Source: Acinetobacter rudis (GTDB taxonomy: Bacteria > Pseudomonadota > Gammaproteobacteria > Pseudomonadales > Moraxellaceae). Taken from it: 64,000 nucleotides of DNA. Shown here one piece after another: positions 1 through 9,820 of this stretch. Position numbers and translations under genes: made by a program. The stretch lies in contig NZ_JAVIDR010000003.1 of assembly GCF_031157835.1 (NCBI RefSeq), positions 310,001 to 374,000 on the forward strand, given 5' to 3'. The notes below the pieces were generated by a model that did not search any database, was not told the DNA's origin, and saw only the letters and a program-made list of their open reading frames with translations. Each line of letters begins with the position of its first letter. Positions within the stretch are counted from its first letter, which is position 1.

Positions 1-398
1 TCTGTCGCACTTTGCAGGTCCTTAATCATTTCTCTTTTGGTTGTATCCAACATTGTTATTTTAATAAGTGGATTAGATGGTGTTTCTTGACAAAAATAAT
101 AAAGCCCACGCCATGTTGCTTCGACTTTTTGAAATTCTGGATGATGCATAATTTTACTGAGCTGACATGAGACTAACATATCAATTTCAGCAATACGTTG
201 ATCAAGTGATAACGCCATGTTGTCAGTGACGGTTACTGTTCCCTGTACAATTTCTTTGATTAACTCTCCTATTAAATACTTTACTCGATCATGTTCACTC
301 TCATTGCGAGCAATGCAACTTTTATCAATAATTGAATCTAATAAACCTATTGGAGCTGTATTTTCACAACGCACTGAAACTGCCTGTAAATCAATCAT
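1..398 (-). CDS. tssC: TssC (VipB), T6SS contractile sheath large subunit, partial
   Basis: This is the first 132 codons of a TssC protein; the rest lies beyond the window edge. TssC pairs with TssB to form the contractile sheath of the type Vi secretion tail. The translation opens MIDLQAVSVRCENTAP and continues into the conserved N-terminal stretch with KVEATWRGLYYF at about residues 93-104, a strong signature of the family. The ATG overlaps the last 8 bases of tssB, so the two are translationally coupled, which fits their 1:1 assembly. Identification is firm; only the C-terminal part cannot be assessed. Confidence 0.93.
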   Translation of the reverse strand, partial: MIDLQAVSVRCENTAPIGLLDSIIDKSCIARNESEHDRVKYLIGELIKEIVQGTVTVTDNMALSLDQRIAEIDMLVSCQLSKIMHHPEFQKVEATWRGLYYFCQETPSNPLIKITMLDTTKREMIKDLQSAT

Positions 399-900
399 TA
401 TTATCTCCAGTTTCAATACTTAACCGATGCAGTTGCTCTGTATGTCTTAATACTTCACCCAGTACATCTTCAAACTTTTCATTATTAGAAATTTTGTTAC
501 GTAAATCTGTTAAGCCTTCGCGTACCTTCATTAACTGGCATAAAGGTTTAATTTGTTGTACCAATTGCTCAGGACGAAAATCTTTCATCGATTTAAAACT
601 TAAATCTATTGCTAAAGTTGTTCCTTCAGCAATTAAAGTATTTTCTGTCTCAAATAATACACGTGGCTCAATAGACCGCATCACTTCATCAATATTTTCC
701 AAATCTACATCGATAAATTTCTTGTTCTTTAGTTTTATTTTCTTCACATCAGATGCTGCTGAAAAATCGCCCAAAACACCTATGACAAATGGCAGTTCTT
801 TAGTTTCCTTAGCTCCTCCAACCTCTATGTCATAAGTGAGTTGTACACGTGGGGCTCGAACCCGTTGTAGTTTCTTCTGAATACTTTCTCTTTTTGCCAT
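391..900 (-). CDS. tssB: TssB (VipA), T6SS sheath small subunit
   Basis: A 169-aa protein, the normal TssB length. TssB binds TssC and forms the cytoplasmic contractile sheath around the Hcp tube. The N-terminus has the basic KKLQRVRAPRVQLTYDIE segment and the GVLGDFSA motif near residue 42, both typical of TssB. It is the first gene of a leftward unit followed by tssC with an 8-base overlap. The start lies about 0.6 kb from the divergent tssA, so regulation probably occurs in that shared gap. No anomalies are seen. Confidence 0.96.
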   Translation of the reverse strand: MAKRESIQKKLQRVRAPRVQLTYDIEVGGAKETKELPFVIGVLGDFSAASDVKKIKLKNKKFIDVDLENIDEVMRSIEPRVLFETENTLIAEGTTLAIDLSFKSMKDFRPEQLVQQIKPLCQLMKVREGLTDLRNKISNNEKFEDVLGEVLRHTEQLHRLSIETGDNND

Positions 901-1515
901 TATTTTACCTTCATCTACTTATTCGGAGTATTATTTTTATAGACAGCTTAAATATTGGTTTCATACATAATATAACGAATATTCAAATAGTGATTAAATA
1001 TCCGATTAAAATCCAAAACCCCAACACTATTTATTATAATCATCACATGAATACCAATTATTATAAAATTATTTTAATCAACTCAATATAGTTCCCTTCC
1101 ATTTTCATTCAATTCAGTTCAATTATTCTAAAAAATCCGACAGAATAAACTCTTTTTGATAAACACAACTATCTATAAATGCGCTTATAACTTATTCTAC
1201 AAATAAAAATCAAAACAAGCTTTGTGCTCTTTACTTTTGTATAAAATGGATAAACGAGAGATAAAAATGGACAATCTAAAAATCCACTTTGTTAATACAT
1301 CTTCACCTAAACTGATCTATTTTTCACAATCCATATTTTATTATCTTAATCAAAAAAATAATAAAATTAAAACTGAGCATATCATCTATCTTCCACTCAA
1401 ATTTCAAGTAAACAAAGTTTTTATTAACCCACAAATAATCCCGAATATAAAAGCCCAATTTAAAAACACCGTATAAACAATTTATATTATATTCTTTAAT
1501 AAAGAGAAACCCTCT
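901..1515. promoter_or_regulatory. Divergent intergenic region between tssB and tssA
   Basis: This AT-rich gap of about 0.6 kb separates the leftward tssBC and rightward tssAKL units and must contain both promoters. An open frame at 1222-1476 exists, but its composition is low-complexity Ile/Lys/Asn and its ATGs lack a convincing ribosome binding site, so I do not call it. I see no clear long inverted repeat or sigma-54 motif. Confidence 0.5.
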
Positions 1516-2610
1516 ATGCCCTTCAATCTAAATACCTATTTATCTCCAATATCTGAACATCTTCCTTGTGGAGATGATTTATCTCTTTCCCATGTATTTC
1601 ATAAAATTAACAAAGCGAGAATACATGATGACATTTTACTTGAACAAGGAGAGTGGATTATTGAACCCAGACAAGCTGATTGGGAGTTTGTTGCTAAAAC
1701 AATTGCTGAACTTTTTATCCAAAATACGAAGGATATTCGTTTACTTTCTTGGCTAATCGAAGCCTGGTCTCATTTGTATGGCTTCATGGGTGTTGCACAA
1801 GGCATTGAGTTATCTCATCGTGTATTAGAACAATACTGGAAGGAAATTCATCCAATCATCGATGATGATTTAGACCAACGTATTGGGTTATTACATGGTT
1901 TAATCCATCAACTTCCAACTTTAATTAAACAAATCCCGCTGACTAGCCATACCATACATGCCTACACCATATTTGATTATGAACGTTTGCTTTATCTGCA
2001 AAATAAAAACTCAAACACTGTACCTGAACAGGTCTCATCGCAAGAATTAACAATTGAATTACTCGAACAGGAATTACAGCAAGTACCAAACCAAGTGCTT
2101 TTAGAAAACTACCAACATTTCCAAAACATTCTTAAACATTGGAACAAAATTAAACATGTAATACATCATTTACTAGACATAGATTCTCCCAGCTTTTTAG
2201 CTATAGACTCACTATTTGAAGATATTCATCAACACCTCAAACGCCTTTATAAAGTAGAGCAACTATTACTCAGTCAAACAGCTAAAAATTCGTCCAATAC
2301 TTCTGAAAAAATTGATGAAATTAATCAAAGTAATACCCCAGAGCTGCTTCCATCTAGCTTATTTTTCCAGCCTGAAGCGCAAACACATATTGAAAATCGA
2401 CAACAAGCCATACAACTCCTACAGGAAATTGCAGTTTATTTCACCAAAAATGAACCACATAGCCCAGTAAGCTACATGTTAAATAAGACCATCAAGTGGA
2501 GTCAGCTTCCCTTACATGAATGGCTTACCCAAGTCATTAAACATGAGCATTCTTTGGAATCTATCCACGATATGTTAGGCATACAGCTATCTGAAATAAA
2601 TCATTGGTGA
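1516..2610 (+). CDS. tssA: TssA, T6SS baseplate/sheath assembly protein (ImpA N-terminal domain)
   Basis: A 364-aa protein with the ImpA N-terminal domain over about residues 10-130. Visible family landmarks are the PCGDDL segment near residue 17, the RQADWEFV stretch and the helical block DIRLLSWLIEAWSHLYG. TssA proteins cap or organise assembly of the T6SS tail. The length is intermediate for the family. The gene starts a rightward operon with tssK 6 bases downstream and tssL 5 bases after that, so the three are probably co-transcribed. The middle third is Gln- and Ser-rich and poorly conserved. Confidence 0.9.
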   Translation: MPFNLNTYLSPISEHLPCGDDLSLSHVFHKINKARIHDDILLEQGEWIIEPRQADWEFVAKTIAELFIQNTKDIRLLSWLIEAWSHLYGFMGVAQGIELSHRVLEQYWKEIHPIIDDDLDQRIGLLHGLIHQLPTLIKQIPLTSHTIHAYTIFDYERLLYLQNKNSNTVPEQVSSQELTIELLEQELQQVPNQVLLENYQHFQNILKHWNKIKHVIHHLLDIDSPSFLAIDSLFEDIHQHLKRLYKVEQLLLSQTAKNSSNTSEKIDEINQSNTPELLPSSLFFQPEAQTHIENRQQAIQLLQEIAVYFTKNEPHSPVSYMLNKTIKWSQLPLHEWLTQVIKHEHSLESIHDMLGIQLSEINHW

Positions 2611-2616
2611 GCAACT

Positions 2617-3978
2617 ATGTTTAAAGCAGAAAAAGTACTTTGGGGAGAGGGATTGTTTCTCCGACCTCAACATTTTCAACTCCAAGATCGTTACCATGAA
2701 CAGCGACTGAATTATACAATTCGATCAACTGTTCCCTTTGCATACGGTATCCAAAATTTAAGCTTTGATCAGGTATCATTAAGTCAACATGTTTTAGCCT
2801 TAACCAAGCTTGAAATACTCTGGCAAGATGGCGAGCTTTACCAAGCTCCTCATCAAGACCTACTCCCTGAACCCATTCAACTTGATGAATTCAATACCCA
2901 CCATGAATTGTTAATTTACATTGCACTACCTATTCTTCAAGCCAATAAACCTAACCTATCTTTTGAAAATCAAATCCAGCAAGGACGTTATTGTTCTTAT
3001 CTCGAAGAAACCCATGATCTATTCACAGATGCCTCACCTGCAGAAATTACCCTGCTTAGACGTCGTGCAGAATTTAAACTATTGCAAGGCATCCCTGATC
3101 AAATTATTCATGGTTTTTACTACTTGGCCATTGGAAAAATAAAGAGACAAAACCCTGATCGATTTGAGCTCGATGCAAATTTTATTCCCCCCATTTTACA
3201 TATTCATGCGTGTCCAAGTCTAAATACTCACTTAACACGAACTTTAAATATTATTCAGGCCAAGATTAATGCACTCAAATCTAATCAACGAGAAAATGAT
3301 CGGCAAATGATTGAGTTTCGCGCAGGAGATATCGCCTCATTTTGGTTAATGAACATACTCAATACAGCTTATGCAAAGCTAAAACATATATCATTAAACC
3401 CCCATATGCACCCAGAGCGGTTATTTCTCGAACTATTAAACTTTACTGCATCTCTACTCACATTTTCTAATCAATATACAGTTGACCAGCTTCCACAATA
3501 CCAACACCATAAACTACAACACTGTTTCGAGGAATTAGATTCTATTCTTCGTCATTTATTAGAAATCATCATTTCTAAGCGTTGCATTCATATTCCTTTG
3601 AAAGAAACTCACCCATCTTATTGGTGTGCTAGTCTACAATCTGAAATAACTACTCGCTGTTTTCAGCTCTATTTGGCCATCTCAAGTGATGTTCTACCCA
3701 TACAAGATTTAATTAAAAATGTACCTTTAAGATTTAAAGTTGGTAATAGTTTAGATGTGGAGCAACGTGTTGTTTCTGCCTTAGCTGCCATCCCACTACA
3801 CCATCTTATACAGGCTCCTAGTGCAATTCCCGTTCGTACAGGGATGTGTTATTTTCAAATTGAAACTCAACATGAGTTATATCAACACGTAATCGACTCT
3901 GAAAGTATTTGTATTTATATCCCTACTGGGTTTGAAGATATTCATATTGAGCTTATAGCAGTACTAAATGAAAAATAA
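2617..3978 (+). CDS. tssK: TssK, T6SS baseplate subunit
   Basis: A 453-aa protein of the usual TssK length. The N-terminal motif VLWGEGLFLRPQHFQLQDRY (about residues 7-26) is diagnostic. TssK forms trimers that connect the T6SS baseplate to the TssL/TssM membrane complex. The gene sits between tssA and tssL with very short spacers, consistent with a single operon and with TssK binding TssL. The frame is intact end to end. Confidence 0.96.
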   Translation: MFKAEKVLWGEGLFLRPQHFQLQDRYHEQRLNYTIRSTVPFAYGIQNLSFDQVSLSQHVLALTKLEILWQDGELYQAPHQDLLPEPIQLDEFNTHHELLIYIALPILQANKPNLSFENQIQQGRYCSYLEETHDLFTDASPAEITLLRRRAEFKLLQGIPDQIIHGFYYLAIGKIKRQNPDRFELDANFIPPILHIHACPSLNTHLTRTLNIIQAKINALKSNQRENDRQMIEFRAGDIASFWLMNILNTAYAKLKHISLNPHMHPERLFLELLNFTASLLTFSNQYTVDQLPQYQHHKLQHCFEELDSILRHLLEIIISKRCIHIPLKETHPSYWCASLQSEITTRCFQLYLAISSDVLPIQDLIKNVPLRFKVGNSLDVEQRVVSALAAIPLHHLIQAPSAIPVRTGMCYFQIETQHELYQHVIDSESICIYIPTGFEDIHIELIAVLNEK

Positions 3979-3983
3979 TAAAA

Positions 3984-4784
3984 ATGTCTATACTAAAAAA
4001 AATACCAATTAAATTAAGAGAAAAACAGAGCGTTCCTAAAAGCACTCTCGATTCTCTATCTAATGTAAAAATGACTTCTGATCTCATCGATTTACTTCGT
4101 GATGGGTTCTTTATCATTATTCTATTAAGACAAGCTTATCTACCCAAACATGCAGAACAATTTAAACAGAATATTTTGATATTACTACAACGTTTTGAAC
4201 AACAAGCACGAGAATTACAATTTAATGAAGAAGAAATTCAACATGCAAAATATGCCTATTGCTCATTATTAGATGAAACTATAGTCACTCAACAAAACCC
4301 TCAATTTCTTCAACTGCAAAATATATGGCTTAGTAGTCCATTACAATTAAATCTCTTTGGTTCACAATTAGCTGGTGATCATTTTTTTGAAATTATAGAA
4401 CATCTTCGTAGCCTCGCTAAAAATGGTTTGGTTAGGCTGGAAATATTTCACTACTGCTTATTACTAGGTTTTCAAGGAAAATATCGAATCCATTCCCTAC
4501 TCTTATTAGACCATCTTAGTACATGTGTTGAAGATGAAATCAGGTCATATAAAAATCATTATACCTTTGCACCATTTTCATCCATTCCCGACCATATTCA
4601 ACACACTCATACACATAAATTCCCTTTCTTTGCGCTGTTTATTGGTCTGCTTATACTGACTGTGATAGGCTTTTTAGGGATGTACTACACATTGTTTAAA
4701 TACCAACAACAAGCGCTTGCCCCATATCAAAATATGATCATTGCTCCTCTAGAACAGGCTCATATCACGATTCATCTGCCCTAA
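3984..4784 (+). CDS. tssL: TssL (DotU/IcmH family), T6SS inner-membrane subunit
   Basis: A 266-aa DotU-family protein. The cytoplasmic helical domain covers about residues 30-190 and includes the conserved AKYAYCSLLDETI segment. One C-terminal transmembrane helix lies at about 213-238 and is followed by a short periplasmic tail of about 28 residues. That topology is standard for TssL without a fused peptidoglycan-binding domain. It ends the tssA-tssK-tssL unit and faces the convergent regulator at 4859. TssM is not in the window. Confidence 0.93.
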   Translation: MSILKKIPIKLREKQSVPKSTLDSLSNVKMTSDLIDLLRDGFFIIILLRQAYLPKHAEQFKQNILILLQRFEQQARELQFNEEEIQHAKYAYCSLLDETIVTQQNPQFLQLQNIWLSSPLQLNLFGSQLAGDHFFEIIEHLRSLAKNGLVRLEIFHYCLLLGFQGKYRIHSLLLLDHLSTCVEDEIRSYKNHYTFAPFSSIPDHIQHTHTHKFPFFALFIGLLILTVIGFLGMYYTLFKYQQQALAPYQNMIIAPLEQAHITIHLP

Positions 4785-4858
4785 TCATGTTGATACTCTC
4801 TTTCAGCCAAAGGCATAGGTATCTACATTACAGATTGGATCCCTCGTAAGAAAACCAA

Positions 4859-5407
4859 TTAGTTTTGTTCAGATACCAATAATGCACGTGTGTTTGCTTC
4901 TAAGGCCCTAAATATGTGTGCCTGATCTGCTGGATAACAAATATAATCCCCAGCATTTAATTCTATCGGATCATTCACCAAACCCACGAGTGCTCTACCC
5001 TGCATAATAATAATATGTTCTACACTCCCAATTGGGTGTGCTTCTGATAAACGATCTTGACCAGGTTCTACGACTAATAAATATAAATCACGGCGTGCAG
5101 CTGGTGGGCAGGTTGCCAACATAATCGCCTTGTACTGTGCAATTTCTGATGTTACAGCGACTCCCTCTCCGAAACGAATCAGTTGAGTTCGATTCAAATC
5201 TGGCTCCATTAACTGTGCGAATGGAATATTGAGTGCAACACACAATGCCCACAATGTTTCCAAACTTGGATTTCCTTGTGCGGACTCTAGCTGTGAGAGT
5301 GTTGATTTTGCAATACCTGCTCGTCTAGATACTTCTGCCAAAGATAATCCAGCTTTTTGACGTTCTCTTTGTAAACCTTTAGCAACGATTTCTATCGCCA
5401 ATGTCAT
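4859..5407 (-). CDS. XRE-family regulator with C-terminal cupin, divergent from azlCD
   Basis: A 182-aa two-domain regulator. Residues about 10-65 form an XRE helix-turn-helix (LSLAEVSRRAGIAKSTLSQL), and residues about 105-180 form a cupin barrel with metal-site-like His and Glu residues in AHPIGSVEHIIIM. HTH-cupin proteins of this type commonly sense small ligands and control an adjacent transporter gene. It is divergent from azlC with an 89-bp gap carrying a near-perfect inverted repeat, so autoregulation and control of azlCD are likely. The ligand is unknown; amino acids are the obvious guess from the neighbours. Confidence 0.88.
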   Translation of the reverse strand: MTLAIEIVAKGLQRERQKAGLSLAEVSRRAGIAKSTLSQLESAQGNPSLETLWALCVALNIPFAQLMEPDLNRTQLIRFGEGVAVTSEIAQYKAIMLATCPPAARRDLYLLVVEPGQDRLSEAHPIGSVEHIIIMQGRALVGLVNDPIELNAGDYICYPADQAHIFRALEANTRALLVSEQN

Positions 5408-5416
5408 ATATCAACC

Positions 5417-5490
5417 CTATATCGAACGTTCGTTTTGTTTGACGAACGAATAAACTCTAATTTATTATATCGTACGAATGTTCGATATAG
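5417..5490. promoter_or_regulatory. Inverted-repeat operator pair between the XRE-cupin gene and azlC
   Basis: Two 16-base arms, at 5417-5432 and 5475-5490, are inverted copies with a single mismatch. Each arm contains a palindromic core: CGAACGTTCG is exact in the first and CGAATGTTCG near-exact in the second. A further half-site CGAACG occurs at 5443-5448. The arms lie just upstream of both divergent start codons, as expected for operators of the HTH-cupin regulator. Sequence symmetry is seen directly; the binding protein is inferred from position. Confidence 0.75.
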
Positions 5491-5499
5491 ACTTAAGTG

Positions 5500-6156
5500 A
5501 TGAAAATTAAATTAAGTTATGAGTTAGTTAAAGCAATCAGCTTAATTGCGATTGCAACCGCTTTGGTCGGTATATCCTTAGGCTCTATTGCAGCAAGCTT
5601 TAATCTCCCTCTTTGGATTCCACTTCTTTTGGCCTTGACTGTATTGGCTGGTGCGGCTGAATTCACCTTTATTGGCATGATTGCAACTGGAACCAGCCCA
5701 ATTTTTGCTGCTTTAACAGGTATACTCATTAACTTACGTCATCTGCCATTTGGGCTTTCAGTCAGTAGTTTTTTAGAAAAAAATAGCATGCGTTTTATAG
5801 CAACGCATATTATGAATGATGAAAGCGTCATGTTTGGTTTAAGTCAGAAAAGCCCTGAGTTACAAAAAGCGGCCTATTGGGCCTGTGGCTTAGCGATTGG
5901 CATCTTATGGCCTATTGGTGTGATGATTGGTTTTATTTTAGGTAAAAATATTCCCAACATAGAAGCACTCGGAATAGATGCTGCATTTCCAGCAATTCTA
6001 TTTGCGCTGATTCTGCCACTACTTAAAAATAAAACAACCCGAAAACGTGCCATTTTAGGTGCTGGGTTTTCGCTACTTTCAATGCCATTTCTCCCAACAG
6101 GTTTACCTGTACTGATGTCATTATTGGCCTTATTATTTTGGAAAACCTCAATATGA
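5500..6156 (+). CDS. azlC: AzlC family branched-chain amino acid exporter, large subunit
   Basis: A roughly 218-aa membrane protein of the AzlC family, the large subunit of a two-component branched-chain amino acid exporter. Hydrophobic helices run through the sequence, and AAEFTFIGMIATGTSPIFA and NLRHLPFGLSVS (about residues 52-87) match the conserved core. I chose the ATG at 5500; a GTG at 5497 directly precedes it in frame. The stop overlaps the azlD start by ATGA, showing tight translational coupling. It is probably repressed by the divergent XRE-cupin protein. Confidence 0.9.
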   Translation: MKIKLSYELVKAISLIAIATALVGISLGSIAASFNLPLWIPLLLALTVLAGAAEFTFIGMIATGTSPIFAALTGILINLRHLPFGLSVSSFLEKNSMRFIATHIMNDESVMFGLSQKSPELQKAAYWACGLAIGILWPIGVMIGFILGKNIPNIEALGIDAAFPAILFALILPLLKNKTTRKRAILGAGFSLLSMPFLPTGLPVLMSLLALLFWKTSI

Positions 6157-6476
6157 ATACACATAGCAGCATCTTACTCGGTATATTTATATTAGCAGCA
6201 GGAACCTATCTTATTCGTTATTCTGGTTTGTATTTAGCAAATCGTATACAGTTTACGGCTGCCCAAAAACAAATAATGTCAGACTCAGCATGTATTCTGC
6301 TCTTTGCTTTGGCTGTACTCAGCACTTTGTTTTCAGATAATCAGTGGAGTGATAGTAGTAAAATTATTGGTGTAATTATTTCCCTCATTTTTGCTTGGAA
6401 ACAATACTCTTTGATTGTGGTTATTTTGGTTGCCGTACTTACCACAGCATTATTACGTTATATCGGGCTTCCTTAA
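6153..6476 (+). CDS. azlD: AzlD family branched-chain amino acid exporter, small subunit
   Basis: A 107-aa protein with about three to four hydrophobic helices and the AzlD landmark TYLIRYSGLYLANR near the N-terminus. AzlD proteins are small partners of AzlC. I place the start at ATG 6153, which overlaps the azlC stop as ATGA; a longer TTG frame from 6138 is unnecessary. A stem-loop terminator follows within 40 bases. Confidence 0.88.
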   Translation: MNTHSSILLGIFILAAGTYLIRYSGLYLANRIQFTAAQKQIMSDSACILLFALAVLSTLFSDNQWSDSSKIIGVIISLIFAWKQYSLIVVILVAVLTTALLRYIGLP

Positions 6477-6479
6477 ATG

Positions 6480-6512
6480 AATAACCCCACTTCATGTAGA
6501 AGCAGGGTTATT
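6480..6512. terminator. Bidirectional hairpin terminator between azlD and bdh
   Basis: Outer arms AATAACCC and GGGTTATT enclose an inner CTTC/GAAG stem. The hairpin lies between two convergent stops (6476 and 6533), so it can serve both strands. Confidence 0.7.
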
Positions 6513-6532
6513 ATCAATTCAACGAACTTTGC

Positions 6533-7591
6533 TTATGGATGTACAATGATTTTAACAGCCGATTCATTATTATGAATCAATGTTTCAAAACCTTGAGCAA
6601 CAAGATCATCTAAAGCTATACGCTGGGTGATAAAAGGCTCTAAATTAATTTTACCTTGCTCAACCAGTTTAATCGTCTCCTGATGATCATTTACATAAGC
6701 GATCGTACCGCGAATATCTAGCTCTTTCATCACGACACTGTGCACATTAATTGTGGCAGGGTGGCTCCAGATCGAAACAATAACCACAACACCCGTTGGC
6801 TTCATTGCTGCGACCAATGTATCCATGACTTTATTGACACTACTACACTCAAAAGCAACATCTACACCACGGCCCTCTGTAATTTTCATGACTTCAGCGA
6901 CCACATCTACCTGTGATGGATCAAGTACATAATCCACAACACCTGCCTCAAGTGCTTTTTCTTTACGTTTCGCACTTAATTCAGTAATGATCACTGTTAG
7001 ACCTTTGGCCTTTAAAATTGCAGAAAGTAACAAACCAATTGGTCCAGCCCCACCAACTAAAGCGATATCACCTGCTTTGGCACCACTTCGAACATAAGCG
7101 TGGTGACCTACAGACAAAGGTTCAATTAGGGCAGCTTGGTCTAATGGAATCTGCTTTGCAATAGGATGTACCCAACGTCGCTGTACAGCAATTTTTTCTG
7201 ATAAACCACCACCACGACCGCCCAAACCAATAAAGTTCATATCCTTAGATAAGTGATAATGATCATTCGGGCCTGTAGGCACATCATCTGCAATGATATA
7301 AGGTTCAACAACCACATGTTGTCCAACCTCAATATCTGTGACGCCTTCCCCTACCTCGTATACCACACCTGAAAACTCATGCCCCATAGTAATAGGCGCT
7401 GACTCTCCAGAAATTGGATGTGGGTGACCACAAGGGGGAATAAAAATAGGACCTTCCATAAACTCATGTAAGTCTGTACCACAAATACCACACCATGCCA
7501 CCTGTATACCTACTGTACCAGGTAATACTTTTGGCTCTGGGATGTCCTCAATTCGGATATCACCTTTATCATAAAAACGTGCTGCTTTCAT
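6533..7591 (-). CDS. bdhA: 2,3-butanediol dehydrogenase, zinc MDR family
   Basis: A 352-aa medium-chain zinc alcohol dehydrogenase. The catalytic zinc ligands appear in WCGICGTDLHEF (about 33-44) and GHEFSG (about 70), and the nucleotide-binding loop VGGAGPIGLL lies near 178. The insert carrying FIPPCGHPHPISGESAP is characteristic of (R,R)-butanediol dehydrogenases. It interconverts 2,3-butanediol and acetoin with NAD. It is last in the leftward aco operon, feeding acetoin to the dehydrogenase complex. A GAGGG ribosome binding site precedes the ATG. Stereospecificity cannot be proven from sequence. Confidence 0.88.
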   Translation of the reverse strand: MKAARFYDKGDIRIEDIPEPKVLPGTVGIQVAWCGICGTDLHEFMEGPIFIPPCGHPHPISGESAPITMGHEFSGVVYEVGEGVTDIEVGQHVVVEPYIIADDVPTGPNDHYHLSKDMNFIGLGGRGGGLSEKIAVQRRWVHPIAKQIPLDQAALIEPLSVGHHAYVRSGAKAGDIALVGGAGPIGLLLSAILKAKGLTVIITELSAKRKEKALEAGVVDYVLDPSQVDVVAEVMKITEGRGVDVAFECSSVNKVMDTLVAAMKPTGVVVIVSIWSHPATINVHSVVMKELDIRGTIAYVNDHQETIKLVEQGKINLEPFITQRIALDDLVAQGFETLIHNNESAVKIIVHP

Positions 7592-7612
7592 TGATACACC
7601 CTCTTTATAGTA

Positions 7613-8398
7613 TTAACGATAAACCATGCCACCATCGGTCAAAATTGACTGCCCAGTAATATAATCAGCGTCCTCACTCGCTAAAAATGCCACCAATGCT
7701 GCAACATCATCTGGTGTTTCTGCACGCCCTAAAGCGATGCCATCTACATATTTTTTATATGTTTCACCAAGAGGTTTAGCCGTAAGCTCAGAAAAACGCC
7801 GATCAATGTCTACCCACATGTCGGTGCCAACTACGCCTGGGCAATAACTATTTACCTTAATGTTCGCACTTGCATATTCTTTTGCTGCAGTCTGAGTTAA
7901 TGCTCGAACTGCAAATTTAGTTGCTGAATATACACCTAGTAAAGCAAAACCTTCATGTCCAGCAATAGAACATGCATTAATAATTTTGCCACCATGCTGA
8001 CGCTGTTTAAACTTATTTGCAGCAGCCTGAATACCCCATAGTACACCACCAACATTAATATTCATAATGCGGTTAAACTCTTCAGAATTGACATCTGATA
8101 AAGCATTTACTTGAGCAATACCAGCATTATTAATCATAATATCAAAACCATTTAATAATGATTCTGCATGTTCTACAGCAAGACTGATTTGTGTTGGATC
8201 TGAAACATCAGCAATAAATGTGGTTACCTTAACACCTAATGCCTCAATCTCCGCTTGCACCAGATTTAACTTATCTTGATTAAGATCAACCAACGCAATA
8301 TGCACACCTTCTTGTGCTAAACGTAAAGCAATACCTCGTCCAATTCCTTGAGCCGCACCAGTAATTAGTGCAACCTTATTTTTTAAACCTCTAGGCAT
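7613..8398 (-). CDS. budC: Acetoin reductase / 2,3-butanediol dehydrogenase, SDR family
   Basis: A 261-aa classical short-chain dehydrogenase. The cofactor motif [10 protein letters not shown] is near residue 14, NNAGIA near 91, catalytic Ser in the NACSIAG region, and YSATK near 158. Sequence and context fit diacetyl/acetoin reductases acting on the same substrates as the neighbouring bdh but on a different stereoisomer. AAGGAG lies 7 bases before the ATG. Having both an SDR and an MDR enzyme suggests use of more than one butanediol isomer. Confidence 0.86.
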   Translation of the reverse strand: MPRGLKNKVALITGAAQGIGRGIALRLAQEGVHIALVDLNQDKLNLVQAEIEALGVKVTTFIADVSDPTQISLAVEHAESLLNGFDIMINNAGIAQVNALSDVNSEEFNRIMNINVGGVLWGIQAAANKFKQRQHGGKIINACSIAGHEGFALLGVYSATKFAVRALTQTAAKEYASANIKVNSYCPGVVGTDMWVDIDRRFSELTAKPLGETYKKYVDGIALGRAETPDDVAALVAFLASEDADYITGQSILTDGGMVYR

Positions 8399-8409
8399 AT
8401 TGCGACTCC

Positions 8410-9810
8410 TTAAATATGAATTGCACGTTGCATTGAAGCCAAAATAGATTCATGCATTGCCTCAGATAAAGTCGGATGTGGGAAAATCACTTGAGCCAGA
8501 CTTTCATCTGTAGCTTCCAAATATTTTGCAATCGCAAAACCTTGAATATGCTCAGTCACTTCATGGCCCACCATATGCGCCCCTAATAATTCACCTGTCT
8601 CTTGATGAAAAATTGTTTTTACGAAACCTGCTGCATCAGCCAAGGCCAGAGCTTTACCATTGGCCTGCAATGGAAACTTACCAACTTGAATGGGTAAACC
8701 AGCAGCTTTAGCTTTTTGCTCCGTTAAACCAATACTTGCAACTTGTGGGTGAGTAAAAATACAACCTGGTATTTGTCCACGATCAAGCGCATGCACTTGG
8801 CTTAAACCTGCTATTTTTTCAACACATAAAATCGCCTCATGGCTTGCCTTATGTGCCAAACATGGCGCACCTGCCACATCACCAATTGCATAAACCCCAA
8901 CAACATTGGTTTTACAGTATTGATCTACCTTAATAAAACCATTTTCAAGCTCTATACCTAAAGCCTCTAACCCGAGGTTTTGTACATTCGGTTTTACCCC
9001 GATGGCTGAAAGTACTTTTTCAACCACAATGTTTTGGGTTCCTGTTGCAGTTTCAAGCTCACAATGTACTTGGCCATTTTCTACACGTACACTTTGCACA
9101 CGGGTATCAGTCCATACCGTCATGCCTTGTTGTTGAAACTGTTTTTGCACGTATTGAGCAACTTCAGCATCTTCACTGGGTAATATTTGCTTCGCAATAT
9201 CAACCAAAGTAACCTGACAGCCTAAATCTTGGTACAAACTTGCAAACTCGCTACCAATTGCCCCAGAGCCAACAACCAAAAGAGACTTTGGTAATTGTGT
9301 TGGAACTAAAGCTTCTTTATAACTCCAGACATGTTCGGCTTCGACAGGTATGTGCGGTAAATGTGCTGCCTTAGCACCAGTTGCCACAATAATATGAGGA
9401 GCACGAATATGTTGTTGATTCCCTTCTGAATCAATTAACTCTAATTGCTCTTTTGCAGTAAATTTAGCGGTTGCATTAAAAAGCTGAACTTGATTTTTTT
9501 TCAGTAATTGGCCAATACCCTGCACCAATTGTTCTGAAACTTTGCGACTATGTTGCACCAAGGTCTGAATATCAAAATCAATAGCACCTAATTGGAAACC
9601 AAATTGACCTGCCTTCTTAAACTGCTGCGCAAGTGTTGCTCCACTCAGTAAAGCTTTAGTTGGTATACAGCCCCAATTTAGGCAAATCCCACCTAGATGC
9701 TGTGCTTCGACTATCGCGGTCTTTAAGCCCAGTTGGGCTGCACGAATTGCAGCCACATATCCACCTGGGCCAGCACCAATAATGATCACATCAAATTGTG
9801 TGTCTGACAT
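8410..9810 (-). CDS. acoL: Dihydrolipoamide dehydrogenase (E3) of the acetoin dehydrogenase complex
   Basis: A 466-aa E3 flavoprotein that reoxidises the lipoyl arm of the E2 subunit. The FAD motif [17 protein letters not shown] is at the N-terminus, and the redox disulfide CLNWGC is at about residues 43-48. The NAD-binding [13 protein letters not shown] block lies near 175, and the C-terminal HPTLSE carries the catalytic His-Glu pair. I prefer ATG 9810 because GGGAG is spaced 6 bases from it, whereas the ATG two codons upstream abuts the ribosome binding site. It follows acoC with a 10-base gap. Confidence 0.92.
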   Translation of the reverse strand: MSDTQFDVIIIGAGPGGYVAAIRAAQLGLKTAIVEAQHLGGICLNWGCIPTKALLSGATLAQQFKKAGQFGFQLGAIDFDIQTLVQHSRKVSEQLVQGIGQLLKKNQVQLFNATAKFTAKEQLELIDSEGNQQHIRAPHIIVATGAKAAHLPHIPVEAEHVWSYKEALVPTQLPKSLLVVGSGAIGSEFASLYQDLGCQVTLVDIAKQILPSEDAEVAQYVQKQFQQQGMTVWTDTRVQSVRVENGQVHCELETATGTQNIVVEKVLSAIGVKPNVQNLGLEALGIELENGFIKVDQYCKTNVVGVYAIGDVAGAPCLAHKASHEAILCVEKIAGLSQVHALDRGQIPGCIFTHPQVASIGLTEQKAKAAGLPIQVGKFPLQANGKALALADAAGFVKTIFHQETGELLGAHMVGHEVTEHIQGFAIAKYLEATDESLAQVIFPHPTLSEAMHESILASMQRAIHI

Positions 9811-9820
9811 ATACATCTCC

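Noticed and set aside
332..835. 167-codon rightward frame over tssB
   Set aside because: Exact antisense shadow of the well-identified tssB gene.
1222..1476. 84-codon rightward frame in the tssB-tssA gap
   Set aside because: Low-complexity Ile/Lys/Asn composition, no convincing ribosome binding site and AT-rich surroundings make chance likely.
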